From assembly GCF_000150275.1 (NCBI RefSeq), contig NW_002060957.1, positions 521,948 to 585,947 on the forward strand: 64,000 bases of DNA, read 5' to 3'. This document shows positions 26,101-39,870 of the stretch, in pieces; positions within the stretch are counted from its first letter, which is position 1, and each line of letters opens with the position of its first letter. The translations under genes and the position numbers were made by a program. Under the pieces are notes generated by a model that worked only from the letters and a program-made list of their open reading frames with translations, searched no databases and was not told where the DNA came from. This stretch comes from Trichoplax adhaerens (Eukaryota > Placozoa > Uniplacotomia > Trichoplacea > Trichoplacidae).

Positions 26101-29100
26101 TATATATTCAATATGAATGTGCTATGGGAATTGACCTTGGCCTCTAAACGATAAGCTCAAGGACAATATTATAAAATTGTGAACGACAAACTGATATGCT
26201 ATGTACGGTACCGAGATCTCGGAACAGTAGGAGTTAATTAGGTGCTTGCTTTGCTAGCCCCCATCAGGCAATGCTCGCTTGTTTTGTTCTTAATTCTATG
26301 ACGGGATATTGACTAGATTGCTAGAAGAATTCTTTAATTTAATAGTCACTGAAAGTAGTTTGTTTACATAAAATTCAATAAATATTCTTGAGAGATTAAA
26401 TGTTATACCAGGAGATCCTACGTTAATGATTAATTAATTAATTAATTAATTATGAAAAAAATAAAGTTGTTGCTAAGTGTCACTAACCAGCTTCGTGACA
26501 AAGATAACGTAAAACAAATCTCTAAATTACTCTAGTCTCCAGGATTCAGTATCCCTAAACTACCTCACAAGAATTTAGACGCCTTTGCTTCTACGTTAAA
26601 ACAACTATATAAGTCTTCTTTTATTCAACTATCTGCCGAGCTTAACCCTTCGGCAGCAGCTATCATGTAGGAGTCATAACGGTTCATGAAATTTAGCTCA
26701 TATTGGATAGCTAAATTAATACAGAAATTATTCATAATTTTGGACATGTACCGAACGATTCTAGATAATTAGACTACAGTATGTCCACACGCAGAATTAT
26801 TTATAGTATCACCTATAATTGAATATCTTCAGGATATTCATCATAAGCGTTACAAGACATAACGCTATAATCAATTACTATTGGTTACCTTATAAGAACT
26901 TTTACTACAATGCAGCATAATTTACTGTAACAAATAATAACTACCGCAGTTCTTACTGTAAGTCATCATTAGTTATCTCCATGTATGAATGTTAAACACT
27001 AAATTTAGTCATATACTTTTCACAGTGGCTCGTACCGTAACACTAAGATATTACGTTTAAACCATGTGTCACAATTTTACTTCTGCGACAAGGTAACGTA
27101 CAGTAAAAGTCTATAAGTAGCTACTGACTTAAACGCCCTTCTACCTAACTTTAAACACACACAGCAAAATACTGTAAAGATAAAACTTTTATTAGCAAAG
27201 ACACATCTACAACTTTTTACTACCCCACTCAACTCAAATGTTCCCGTTTATATAGGAAAAGTCTAATTTGTAAACAACAGTATTATTATTATACCTTACT
27301 AGGAGAAACATCTCGAAATGAGATGTTCGTTACATAGCTTTTCTATCAGTAAACATTTTGTATTTCTTACTCTTACTTAATCTTAATCTAAGCACGTAGG
27401 TTGTCTAATTCAACTATCATCAACTAGAACTTGAATCATCTTACTGCTATTTATCACACAATAACAATCAATATCAAATATGTAATGAACTATCACAAAC
27501 AACATCCACGTTAAGGCATTACTTATCTTACCTAGAACTACAAATATGGATATTCTCCGTACTAGCTACTACTGTACTTATTAAACTATCCCAATGACAA
27601 GGCAACACCGTAACACCATGTAAATATTAGTGTTAACAAGGCATCTCGAGTAGTTGTATCAATTTGCAAGATACTAATATCATTTCTAGATGAATGCCCA
27701 ATATCTTTTTACATCTTAATAGTTGATGGATATCATAAAATTGAACGAAAGCCTTTCACATTATTACCAGTGCCATAGATAAATTCCAATTCTCTATTAA
27801 TTACTATAAATTCACTTCTAGACTTAATTATTTTCAAGCGCAGGCGACTTATGAGTTTCTGACATAAAATTCTAAACTTTTAAAAGATTAATAGTTTGAG
27901 AATATCGACAGTACGAAAAGTATTTCTTGATATTTCGGAAATAAGCTAATAGAACACCTGTTGCTAAGTAGTACAGTTATTCTTTTAAAATAATTGCTAA
28001 TAAATTGCTTGATGTAATCTCTTATTTCAAACGTATATGTTACGGTCAGTGTATAAGCTATTATTGCCATGGAACGATTCATAACTCGACAAACTCCGAT
28101 ATAATTTGCTACTAGGTAGCAAATAAATGGGCTGCATGAATAACCCGTTCGTAATACGTACTTGTTACGGTTCATCATTACCGTAAATAAAAAAAGAAAT
28201 ATTTATTCATATTTTTTCTAAAGTAGAGTTGCGATATGTTAAGTCGTTAATGGATTTCCATTAATGAATGTGTGATAAAGATTGCCACACTTGATTAATG
28301 AGTTATTAAGTAACATGTCTAGTTGATTTGTTAACTGGAGTAAGAGTGGTAAACACTCAATATTAATTTACATATATCTATTCTATACTGACTGTCATAA
28401 ATATATGTTATACAAAATCAAGTATATTGTAAATAGAATTATGCTGATAGAAAATGGCATAGGTATATAAGAGCGTGCCTTTAATCATAGAAGGAGTTCT
28501 CTTATTACATTGCCTAGTAATATATGTTATCGTTCGAATAAAGAGGATTTATGAAGTTATCCGGATATACACACTGCTGAATAAGGTCTTATACTAAGCT
28601 GGTCGAGTTAGTGAAGCTTATTAGCAACGGTATATTACGGTAGAGCGGTTACGTTAGGAATAAAATTAGTTACTTGTACCACAAACGACGTTACGACAGA
28701 ACTATATATTGATAGTTTTTCTATTACTCGTAAGTAAACAATTGAGCAGCCTAAAATTTGTCATGTAACAACTGTAAATTGCTAATAATAAGACACAACC
28801 AAGATTGGGAGAGAAAAGAGTTCGAAATAGCCTGTTATTAATTCCGCGTCCGTTAGCTCAAGGAATTTAGCTTTTTTAATGAATAACTTAACATGGCAAT
28901 GGAAGAGGCGAAAAGAATATATGCTTCTGTTTATTCATTTGCATATATAGCTATTTTTACCTATGTTCTTGTATTTATACAGCTCGTCAGGATTTCTATT
29001 TAGTATCTACTAGGATAAATACATAGAATTTGCTCTTTAACTTCTTAAGTTCACTTTACTATTCGTGGATTCGACTGCCACTTGATTGAAAGTTGTAAAG

Positions 29101-31054
29101 AATTTTGTTGATGTATTTACTGGGGCCTGATTGTGGCACAAAATATACCATTGTTTCGATGCTTAATAAGCAGCAGTCCTATTATTTCACTGTAGATCAA
29201 TGTCTATATTCGACCAGAGAATTAATGATAATTTACTTATATAATTAATCAAAATGGGGCAAAAATTTTTTCATGCACCGACACTGATGTCATGCAATAG
29301 AGCCTACAAATATGATGTACTGGTATGACAGTATTCATTTTAGGAACTAGTTAGAGGTGATTGCATCCGCAAACAACTTCAGGCACTGAAATTCCACGGC
29401 CCATATACAGTATTGAATAGTTACTGGCCCTTAAAGGATGATACAGTAAATGATAACTTATAATTACGGCTTAAAAGATATGCACCACTTGCAGGAGGTA
29501 TTAACTGAAATATCAGCTTACGCCCCTCTAGAATCATACAGGCACGTAATTTTCTCAGCATCTATCATTATCATTATTGATTTATTTATCTTGGCTAACT
29601 TTATGAATGGCTGAGTAAAGATTTTAAGTTTCGTCCTTTTGGACAACATTACTTGAAACAGCATTTTGTAGGACTATTTCTGGTAGTCATAAAAGTACAC
29701 AGAATCCTGAATATTATATGCTCTTTATATTTTATTTCATGCGAATTATCTTACTCAGTTAGGACAGGTATATATTTGTTTATGATATAGGTAAGGTTAG
29801 AGTCTGAATTTTTATTTAGGTACGTAGTATTCTCCATTATACTGCGGTATATAATGATTATTTTGCTAAATGAAATATCTAAAATTGACGGTAACATTCT
29901 CGTATAAGCGAGTAGCAAACAAGTAAATTACAAGGATAAAGTTTTACTAAATATAATTTAATAAAACTAATGTCCTCAAGCTGCTATAAGAAAGAAATGG
30001 ATACCTTTATTAGTATTAGAATATATGGCATTAAAACTAGTCTATTTAATTGTCTCTCACTTTTAAACTAACGACAATTACCAGGTTTAGGACACTAAAG
30101 CAGATTTTGTCATTCCGATTGTGACTAGGAGGAGGTAAAACTAGTAAGATCCATGCTTTGACGTTTTAAGATAAAGATATCCATGACAAATCATATGTTA
30201 TCGTATGAATTAAATTTTACCTTAGGAAAATCTAACATCTTAGCATAATAAATTATTAAATTAGGGATAACGTCAATACGATATGGTGCTAAGTAACTGT
30301 CCATATAGGCAATTAAAATATATGCTTGTATTGCGATACAAGGACCACAAGTTAATAAAATTACGAATTCGATGAGAGGAAGGAAAAAATTTTACGGCGG
30401 ACTAATTATACTTGAAGAAATGATGGCATTTACCAGTTAATACAGAAAGTGAAATTTTCTACGAAATAATTGGATGCGCACTATTCATACCCAACTAAAT
30501 TTTGCAGTAATAGCGAATGAATAAAGAAAGAAACTCAATAAATATGAGCGTATCTGTTATAATATTAAGTACGGTAATTTTGCGTAATATATTAGAATTA
30601 GATCGATATGATGTTAATAATAAATCCGTGTCTGGAGCAAAAAGGATGCCATACGGCAATTTAATAATTATTCTGTAATATCATAGTGAACTGGTAGATT
30701 ACATCGCAAACGTAGAGCTATAATGCATAATACACTATCATTCTAAATTAGATAGTCTATTTTAACCTTATATGATTTGATAATTTATGCTTAACTTAGA
30801 TAGTTCCTACATTTTAATGAAGTAAATTAGCGAAGGTAGATAGTTAGTCTTATTACAAGAGTGGAAGCTTGTAGTTTTTTCTGAAATATCGCGGTCTATA
30901 TTCTGTTACTTATTCATAAAGTAATAAGATGTAGCTTTAACTGATATGTGAAAATAGCAACAATGCTACTGCTGATTTTAAATATGCCCGTACTATCGAT
31001 GTTACAATGTAAAATTATGTTATATTGCTGTTAGAATCCATATCTGAAATGGTC
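23196..31054. other. 7.9 kb between the two lipoxygenase genes, no gene recognised
   Basis: This region separates the start of copy 1 from the end of copy 2. It should hold the copy 1 promoter. ORFs at 25159-25380 (plus) and 27888-28178 (minus) have no family features. A short ORF-like stretch at 26452-26670 is described in the findings. No lipoxygenase or lectin exon remnants were seen on reading through it. Confidence 0.45.
26428..26451. repeat. Simple (TTAA)n repeat
   Basis: A run of TTAA/ATTA tetranucleotides, immediately before an ATG that opens a 28-codon frame. Plain microsatellite. Confidence 0.8.
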
Positions 31055-34000
31055 TTAACTACTAATGCTATTTGGTACATTTTTTGGATGAAGGTACTTA
31101 TAGCTCAAATGGCCATTGGCAACATTGGCGTTATTTCTAGCCACTAAATTAGCTTGAATGGTATCAATGCGAGCCTTGAATTCGAAGACCAACTCTTCAG
31201 CATCGCTATCTGCCATGCTAGCTGCATAATCGAACAAACTATCGAAATGTAATGAAGCCAAGTTGAAGCCAACTTCTACATGAGTCTAGGATAGAAGAAA
31301 TAAATATTAGAGATAAATTTGTTATTGCGAAATATTAGTACTGGAAAGCTAATGAGGTAAAGTAAATGATGACCCTATAGTACTTTAGCTGTGGTTAATT
31401 ATTATTATCTTGTTCAAGAATGTAGAGTGTTACTAATTATAATTGTAATTATCCTGAAAAATTTAGTATCAAACCTTGTACTATTGTTTACAGTTAAACT
31501 CATAAAATTTGAAATTTTGCCGATATTGTTTGTCTACTAACGTCGCAGATTCTAATGATAAATGCTTATTGGATAATTATACTTACTAAAGATTGGGTCT
31601 TGGTTGGGAATTTTATTGGGTCAAATCCTGTTACACCGTCCACGTTATAAATTTTACCAGGCATATTAGGTAGAAAAGTGCCATATTCAATGACTGGAAA
31701 ATTAACTGCTGCATGTTGGCAAGAAGAAGACCAAACGAATTTATGCAATACATCGATGACTTGAGCTTTTGTAGTGAAAGATTGAGGGAAGTCGCGTAAC
31801 TACATATTTAAGCGAGACGATACCAGTTTAAGTAAGTAAGTAATGATAACGAATTATAGTTTTTTTGTAGTCTCTGAATACTATTAACATCAGTTCATAT
31901 ATTGCAATAAAGTTTAGCTTTAAAATACATAGCTCTAGGTGACTCAAAATGACACTGGATACAGTTATTACTCACTTTGCCTTTGCCTGAGTCTGGAGTA
32001 CCTGTAGCACCTAAAGCAATTTCGTTTGCCCAACGTTGCATTTCATGATCGGCAACTACAGTTGCATCATCTACATAATATCTGAGAAAATTAATTTGTA
32101 AAATTAGAATCGAAGGTTATTGTATTTGTTCCTCCAGGTCAGTTGTCTATTAAACTTACAGGTTAACGTAATCTCGTATAAAATCACCAATAGCTTTATA
32201 TAATTCTAGCCCATCATCTCGGTAAGGAAAGAAAGGAAGTGCTTGCTTATCCAATAATCCAGATTTCTAACTCATGATAAATATAATATATAGCGACTTA
32301 AATTAGTATATACTACAAAACGTTGTACTCAATTAATGGTAGACTGTTCAGTGATTCGATAATACAAATTTTTATATCATTATAAACTAGATATTGCTGC
32401 TTAAGTGCCCAGAAGGTGATGCTTTTAACCAAAGCTAGCAGAATCGTTGTCTTACTAAGCAATTACTACAAGCAGCTTCAGTTATAATTCTATTGCTTAA
32501 TATAACAGTTAGGTCAATTTTTTTCGGTAGTGAACGATAAGTACTTCAATATTTTGCGTTTAATATATTGTAGCACAAAATTTATTCAACTCGTTAAAAA
32601 ATAGTTAAGCTCAAACCTTTAATCGATAATTAGGGTCGTGATTATTAAATGACCAGGTATTAAATCCATTATTTATAACGTCATTTTGTCCCTTGAATCC
32701 AACAGTCAGGATTCTGTCCACTCTACCACCGAGTGGTATTAAGCTTAATTCGCCAACTTTATTCGTAGTCAATGTTCCTCTACAATGTTGGCGAATAAGT
32801 TGGCCCACAGGATGTGTTATTGGTATATTTCGTTTACCTGATACACATAAGGGATCGTTGACTAGATGAGTATGCAATAAATGTTCTAATAATTCAGCGG
32901 TAGTAAAAGCGGACATTTGAACTAAAATTTTAGCAATGGTCCAGTTATCGCCATCATCTGGTGTATATACTGGCGAATTTTGAGTACTATTGATCTGAAT
33001 AGCAACAGGCAAAAATTCTCCATGGTTGACGTCCGGATTTGAAACAAAGATTGCAATTGGCGACATTAAAGTCATCATAGTTCTACCATCATTTGGTATT
33101 TCTTCAAAATCGGGGCTGGTTCTTATTCCTCTAAGCTCAGGAAATTCTGATACGTATACCCTACCATCTTGCACAGCCTTAAAAGTATAAAAAACAGCAA
33201 ATTATAATTATGCGCAAGCATACAATTGAGATTTAGATAGAACTGATAGGGAAATACAGTAATCTTTATTTACTTACATCAACAAAGGTATTACTATAAT
33301 AAGGCGAATTAGAAGCCAGTTTGGATCGAATTGCTTTCTTCCACTTGAATGATGGGTTTAGAACGGATTTTAAGGTTGAGATCTTAACGCCATTTAAATT
33401 AGCAGCTACAGATGATACATAAAAATATTAATAGAATCCAATCATGCTATCAAAAATCATTGAGAAATAGCATGATACCAAAATAGCCCTTATTTTTATA
33501 TCAAGTAGTCACCTTTTTGACATAATATTTTTCTCAAAGGCCAGAAACAGAAACTGTATCTTAATTTTAAGCCAGATTGAGTAAATCCAGCTGTTAAACA
33601 TCGACGGAATGCACTAGGTTGATTGCTGGCACCCACAACTGGAGTGCCATCGGGCCATGTACCGTTACCGCCGTCAACATAAACGGGGACAGAAGCAAAT
33701 TTATATCGCTTATTTACTTTAGCGGCTTCCTGTGAATCCGATAGATCTGCTAGATGGCTGATATGGCATTCGCAGACATGTTTTGCAGCATTAAAATTGC
33801 TGTAAGGGTATCCACGGAACATTCTATAGCAATTCTCTCCAATTAACGTCCATCCTCGTGGACAAGCTAAAGAAGAACAGACATTGCTTTAAAATTGATC
33901 GTGCTCAAGGCTAACTGAAAATAATTGAAAGGCTAATATTATTGTAGTAAGGCCCAAACTATACTTTAAATGAAAATTCTACTAACTACCAATACTTTGG

Positions 34001-37000
34001 TTAATGTAAAGAATGTTTTTGGTTATATATCAGGCAGTATACCGAATCTATACAGTCACCTAAAGAAGATCAAGAAAGCATGATACTTACGCTTGCCGAT
34101 AACGCGCTTCACGGGGAATGGATTTAATCCGGCAATTTGCTGCTCTGCAAATACACGATCATCTTGCCACATATCAATAATTAAATCATTGATATTAGTT
34201 GGGACATTTCCTTGGTCCTACGTATGTGAGAAAAGCATTACAAGAATTGATTCTCAATCGATAGAAAACATTACAATCATTGTCTATTATCAAGTGAGAA
34301 TGTCGTAAAGGTTCCCCATTTTAATACTGATATTAGAGATTACTTCTATACACTTACCACATGAAACATATAGAAGAAGAAAAATAATTCTCGCCAATCT
34401 GAAATACTAGAAAATTCCCGGACAGAATTATTTCCTAGACTTAAGTAAGTCTGGACTAATTGTCCGTTGGTTCCCAATATAAAAAAGTATTGATTTAACC
34501 AAGGTGCTTCAAAGGGGTCACTGGCTCCAACACCAAAAGCCGTTGGTGGATCGATGTCCCATAATGGAGTAAGTAATACATCTAAATCACGACCAGAGTC
34601 ATTAAAATTAGGCGTAGTACGGATTTTATAAATAACACGATTAGTAGCTAATTCTGTTTGGCGCTGGATGGTACAGTTGGGGCTAGCATTTTGCGGCAAT
34701 GCTACTGGACAGGTTTGGCTAGTCGATCTTTTGCTATGTTGTTCAGCATCGCGATCGAATAAATTATTGTCAAAATTTTCTTCACTTCCAACGTCGATAT
34801 CCGCTGCCCAACGTGTGAATTGATCAAAAGGCGATCCTAAAGTTTCAATAAATTCAAGGAAAATTTTGCAGAATGAAAAGTTGATGCAATCCGTCTTGAA
34901 TTATGATACTCTCTATCTGATCTAAAAATCATGATCTCTGCATCTATATCCGTTCGTTATAGTAAATGAAATATGACTGATATCGCCGCAATACTTAAAT
35001 TAACAATTACTGACTTTTGTACCTAACGTAGTCTAAATTTAGATAAGATGAATTATGGAAGCATCATACTAGAAAATAGTAGAGATGGAATATGAATTAA
35101 GAGTGCAAGTTACTTTTTTTTCCATTCGTCGCATTATAAGTTGTTGATTGACATCCTCTATAGCCCAAGACGCATAAGCACTTATCTGGCTTATAACAAG
35201 ATTCCTTATTGCCACAGGGTACCTTGCAAGTTGCTAATTATAGAATAAATGAATCAATAAATGACTAATGAATTGAGCACATTATTTTAGAATCATTAAG
35301 CAAGTAAATTTCAAGCTATTGAGATTTTTGATCGCAAAACTGAGACTAGAAATAGTCCTACGCAAACAAAAATGGTGGAAAGGATTGAATCATGAGTGTT
35401 AAAAGTTGAGGTAGATTATATTACAGTTACGCTTAATTAGACGAAATTACACATAAATCATCTATTTTATCTTAAATACCATAGCTTACAGGAAAAAGGA
35501 GATCGCAATCAATACGATACAGAAATTTAACGCTGCACAAGATTGTCTATTTTAAGGCTACGCTTTTGATTGGTAATTGAATTTTAGAAGTACAAAAATT
35601 TTGCACTATTGAGACTGAAATTCACTGCAGAGTTTAGTCATCTATTTTCTTCCGGATTATTGTACAAAGTGTGAGCACCGCATACTATTGCACTTACGAA
35701 TAAAGCAAGGTGCATTTCCTTCTCGATTACCGCCGGCCCTTGTCCAGCCATCGCAGCATCGAAATTTTGTAGCCCTAGCAATATAGTCTTCCTCATCAAA
35801 GAATCGGTCGCTGATGCTATGGTAAGCTCGCCTAAAATAAATTTTCAAAGTATGACATTTATATTACTTTCTATTATTAATTCAATGCCAATCAATATCA
35901 CGAATTTCGCGTATTATTTCCCACTCCACTAAAAGTAATTATAAATACTTGGCAAACTGTAAGCTTAAATAAATCTCGATATTAGGATTGAGCTCAGCCT
36001 ATATGTACTATAGAATGGAAGTTTAAACTCTGAGATATTATCGAAGGTATTCAATACTAAATCATATCTGTGTCATGATAAAGGTAAGAATAAGTTGGCC
36101 AATTTTTCACAGGATCCTATTACAACATACGATTTGACTTTTGCTAAGTGTAATATTATAATTAGCATGTTACTCACACTGTAACGCTGTAATATTTATT
36201 TCTTCTTAGTCTAAACTGTAATTATTGTAGTGGTTATCTACCTAAAACTGAACTTACTGCTTGAGCACATTTCAGTAAATGATCACTTTTGTTTCACTAA
36301 TGATCAATACTACCACAGTTATTACCGCATTCATTGCTACCGCTTATCGATGTCTAATCTTAATTATACCGGAAGCTGTCCAGTTTACTACTGCCATTAA
36401 AACTAGATACATCTAACTTTGCAAAATCTGCGATCCAATTTACTGATTAACCTGCCAATAGAATGTATTTTAATCATGATTGATTAAATACTAGAACAAG
36501 ATATTTTACAATATCATTAGTACTATACCACTGTGCAATCAACTCTTGCGACAATTTTAGCCCCTTTTCTATACAGATAAAAGTAAATAATTTGGAATGG
36601 TGGTTTACCAGTTTGACGCCCATGCTAATAAATTTAGTTTAGCCAGCATACAATGGAATTATTTACATGGATAGTGTAATACGTTAAATTTTAGGTAATG
36701 TATGCACATATTTAGTGAATTTTATGGCATTTACCGGTATTAATGCATGTTGTAAACTAATTACGATCGATAATAATCGATACCAGCGCGGTATAATATC
36801 CGCATATGCTAGTTATAATTAGAATTATCCATTAAATTGTTTTCAAATTTTAATAATACTAAGATTAATAACAGTAAAATTATAATTATTAACTTTTATA
36901 CGAAGAAAATCAAGAAGAACATTAAAGCTAACATCAAAATGGTTGATAGCTTCAGTTGAAAACTTACTTGGCAGTATAAGAGCAGACATTGACATTGACG

Positions 37001-39870
37001 GAACCACTACTGTTAAGACAATGAATAAATAGATGCTATTATTTAACATTTCCATCATCTATAAATAATAACTTTGTCTTCTATTTGTAATAGACCAATT
37101 TTAATTGATAAACTATAAATGAAAAATTATTCTTTGCGTCACCATTGAATTATTAAAATAGGCTATTTTATGATGAAGTTGAGAAAACAGTCGCTTATAA
37201 AAGCCTAACAAATCTGATAACAGTCACCAATTTTACAAATATACAGTATTCACAAAAAGATCGTTAGTAATTAACATTCAATATCATTATTTATTGCTAA
37301 TGTGGAGCATTAGTAATCAAATAGATAAATTCTACAGTATTGCTGTTATTTTGAACGGTGGTAATTACTTATTCCGGAAAGCAGAAATTATTTGGCCGAT
37401 GTAACTAGTTATTTGCAAGTATAAGTGGCGTTTTAGCTATTATTACTGAATAAATCCAGAATTTTCTTCTATGATGTGTAAATTAATTGGGCCAATGTAA
37501 CAAGTTATTTGAAAATATTTACTGTGATTTCACTCTTATGATAATATACTCGTAGGATCACTATTTTTCTTCCATGACAGGTAAATTAATTGGCCAATTG
37601 AACTGGTTATTATCCGCAATCCATATTACTTTTCAAATTATCGTGTTTTCCATTTTATTTTGCTGATACGTCCTTAATTAGCGGTTTTAAAATTTCAGCT
37701 GTATCATGACGCTGCAGCAATTAAGTGAACAATAATACACGGATTTAAGCTATGCTTTAATAATTTTAACCACTTTCTACAGTTGGCTTTAGTAGTAGTT
37801 TTAGAGTTCATTCCACGTACTTGACGACTGATCTTGATTTGATTCATTACAATTTAATGTGTTCTAGAATAATACTTATGTATCATTTACTACAAATTGA
37901 TGATAGTTATTATTTCGAAGTATTGTTTGAAATAAATTATGAATAATGATCTTGTATCATTTAAAGTAATTGGATGATAACTGTTGTTCCAAATTGTTTT
38001 TTGAACGCGTTATACAATAATAATTATGAATTATTGAAATCATAAATGCAATGACTGCTGTTTCCAAATGTTGTTTATGCACATTAGGGAAAAATGAAGA
38101 TAACGGTATAGACAATCATAACATTCTATGCATAATCTAAATTTAGTTATAATTATTCTCGCATCGCGGTAAATGATGGAGTAAGTTAAAAATAATCTTA
38201 ATAGATTAATATGAATCGACAATATATGGAAATATTATGTTATGAATAAATAATGTTAATTTGTTTCCATGATTTATAAAGGTGTTGTGATTTCAGCTAA
38301 TTATAGTATTATTGTGTTTTGAAAATGTAATATCGATATGTAGTAATCACTATGTAGTAGAGAATAATCGTTTATGCTTAATAAAGCAACTGTGGATGAT
38401 AGGGGTTAAAACCATTCATTAAAGAAATTAAAGGAATTCTAGATGACAGGGTTAAAACCTTTCATTACAGAAAATTTTATTGTTATAACTTATGCTCGAT
38501 GTAATTTCAATTTAAAATAATGTACTGGTAATTCGATGATGTCTAGAAATACCTTGATGCGATGTAATAAATCCAAATCAATAGCACTGATTCAAGCTAA
38601 GGATAGTAAAAATCTCTGAACTAATAAATTAAGTAAACTTTTCGACTATGTCTAATTTGCACAAAATAATTTGCATTAAAAGTTTTAATTGCGATCGATA
38701 GATAAAACATTTATCTTTCGATTTCTCTTCTCTGGTCGGAGTTATTACTTTGAGCTTTTGATCATTACATAAGATCAATTAGTTCACAATTAGAATGTGA
38801 TATTTATTATCATTAATTACTCATAAGAATTGGTTTTAATCACAAATGATCTCAATTAAAAAAAATTTACTGGTCTATATTAGTCCAGTTTGACATGATT
38901 GTCATTTGCAAAAAAGTTATCTAGTAGTGATTTAAAATCTTATTTATTGCCTTCAGACTCAAGTTGGCTTTGATCAAGTACGATACCTATCTAATCAGAC
39001 TTGATATAATCTGGCTTTTTAGACATTAAATGATATTAATTGGATGCATTTTACTATCATTTCCTTATCTGGTATGAAATATCCAATTACAACTTCTACT
39101 ATATTTAGTGGGCAAATAAAAAAATGGTAGTTCCGTATGCTATCCATATCAATACCTAGCTATAACTTCTACCTTTTTAGCTATCAATAAAGCTATTTAT
39201 ATTCGATTTATTCACTGGCCTAATAAAAAATAGGATAATTCTGTATGCTATCCTTGACAGTAGCTAAATATAAATTAGATGATTATTATATAATCGAGAG
39301 GCCAATTATACGCTGCTTTGATTTCATTTTGAAGACTACCTCATTTCTGTTTTATTGTCTGCTTTTACCAACAAAATTATCTTTTAGCCATAATATAGTC
39401 ATCTTTCAATAAAAGTTACTGTTATTTGGAACTGTGTTAACTTTAAAATTACCTTTTGTGTAAAAATTGGTTAGTTAAGAAGGTATAAAAATAGGATAGC
39501 ATCTTAAATGCTATCGCTAGTTGTTATCATCGTGATAATTTCTAATCAAACTTTCATCCAGATTCGAGTTCTTTTTATTTGCTGTTATTTTCCTACTAAT
39601 TTCTGCTTTCGTTATAATATTAAGGTGCAATTTTAAAATAAACTAGACCACAATTTTGCTTTGGTGTTAACCACAGCTACATGTATTAAGTGATTAGACT
39701 AAAGACGCTTCTAAAATGGGGCTATTAACCTGGCTACAACAAATAAGAACAATCATACTAATATAACCAGATCGATCTTTCTAAGTAGACAATTTGATAC
39801 TGTATAGTAGACTTTACCTTTGGGAAGCAGTGGCTAAGGCTACTAAGAGTAGAAAGTATCCAAGATTCAT
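31055..39870 (-). CDS. Secreted lipoxygenase with inserted C-type lectin domain (copy 2)
   Basis: Twelve exons join in frame to 870 residues: 39818-39870, 35698-35831, 35114-35233, 34358-34836, 34091-34217, 33513-33866, 33278-33405, 32617-33177, 32160-32266, 31976-32081, 31587-31799 and 31055-31285. Order: signal peptide (MNLGYFLLLVALATAS), Cys-rich EMI/EGF-like module (RCCDGW, CKVPCGNKESC, CLCVLGYRG), lipoxygenase N part (VFAEQQIAGLNP), C-type lectin-like domain (about 305-422), lipoxygenase C part. Metal ligands visible: His564 and His569 (EHLLHTH), His752 and Asn756 (QHAAVNF); the C-terminus is Ser instead of Ile. Other lipoxygenase marks are GDNWTIAK and PYRDDG. The family oxygenates polyunsaturated fatty acids to hydroperoxides; this protein would act outside the cell or in the secretory pathway. 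The first exon is inferred from phase and acceptor; an alternative is at 36968-37058. Confidence 0.85.
33513..33866 (-). other. C-type lectin-like domain exon, copy 2
   Basis: This 354-nt exon begins CPRGWTLIGENCY and ends LRKILCQKG, with TWPDGTPV in the middle. It is bounded by phase-1 introns on both sides, exactly as in copy 1 and of identical length. The canonical EPN/QPD and WND calcium and sugar motifs are absent. Confidence 0.9.
35832..39817 (-). other. Proposed intron 1 of lipoxygenase copy 2
   Basis: About 4 kb between the proposed signal-peptide exon and the Cys-rich exons. It contains the alternative signal-peptide-like exon at 36968-37058. Otherwise it is AT-rich with no gene recognised; a 60-codon ORF at 38040-38222 is taken as chance. 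Confidence 0.45.
36968..37058 (-). other. Alternative signal-peptide exon for lipoxygenase copy 2
   Basis: The frame starting MMEMLNNSIYLFIVLTVVV is a good signal peptide and is followed by a strong donor (AA then gtaagt). It ends in phase 1, so joining it to exon 2 needs the acceptor at 35827-35828 (GAG, with a poor base before AG) instead of the canonical TTTTAG five bases earlier. It may be a minor alternative first exon or chance. Confidence 0.35.
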
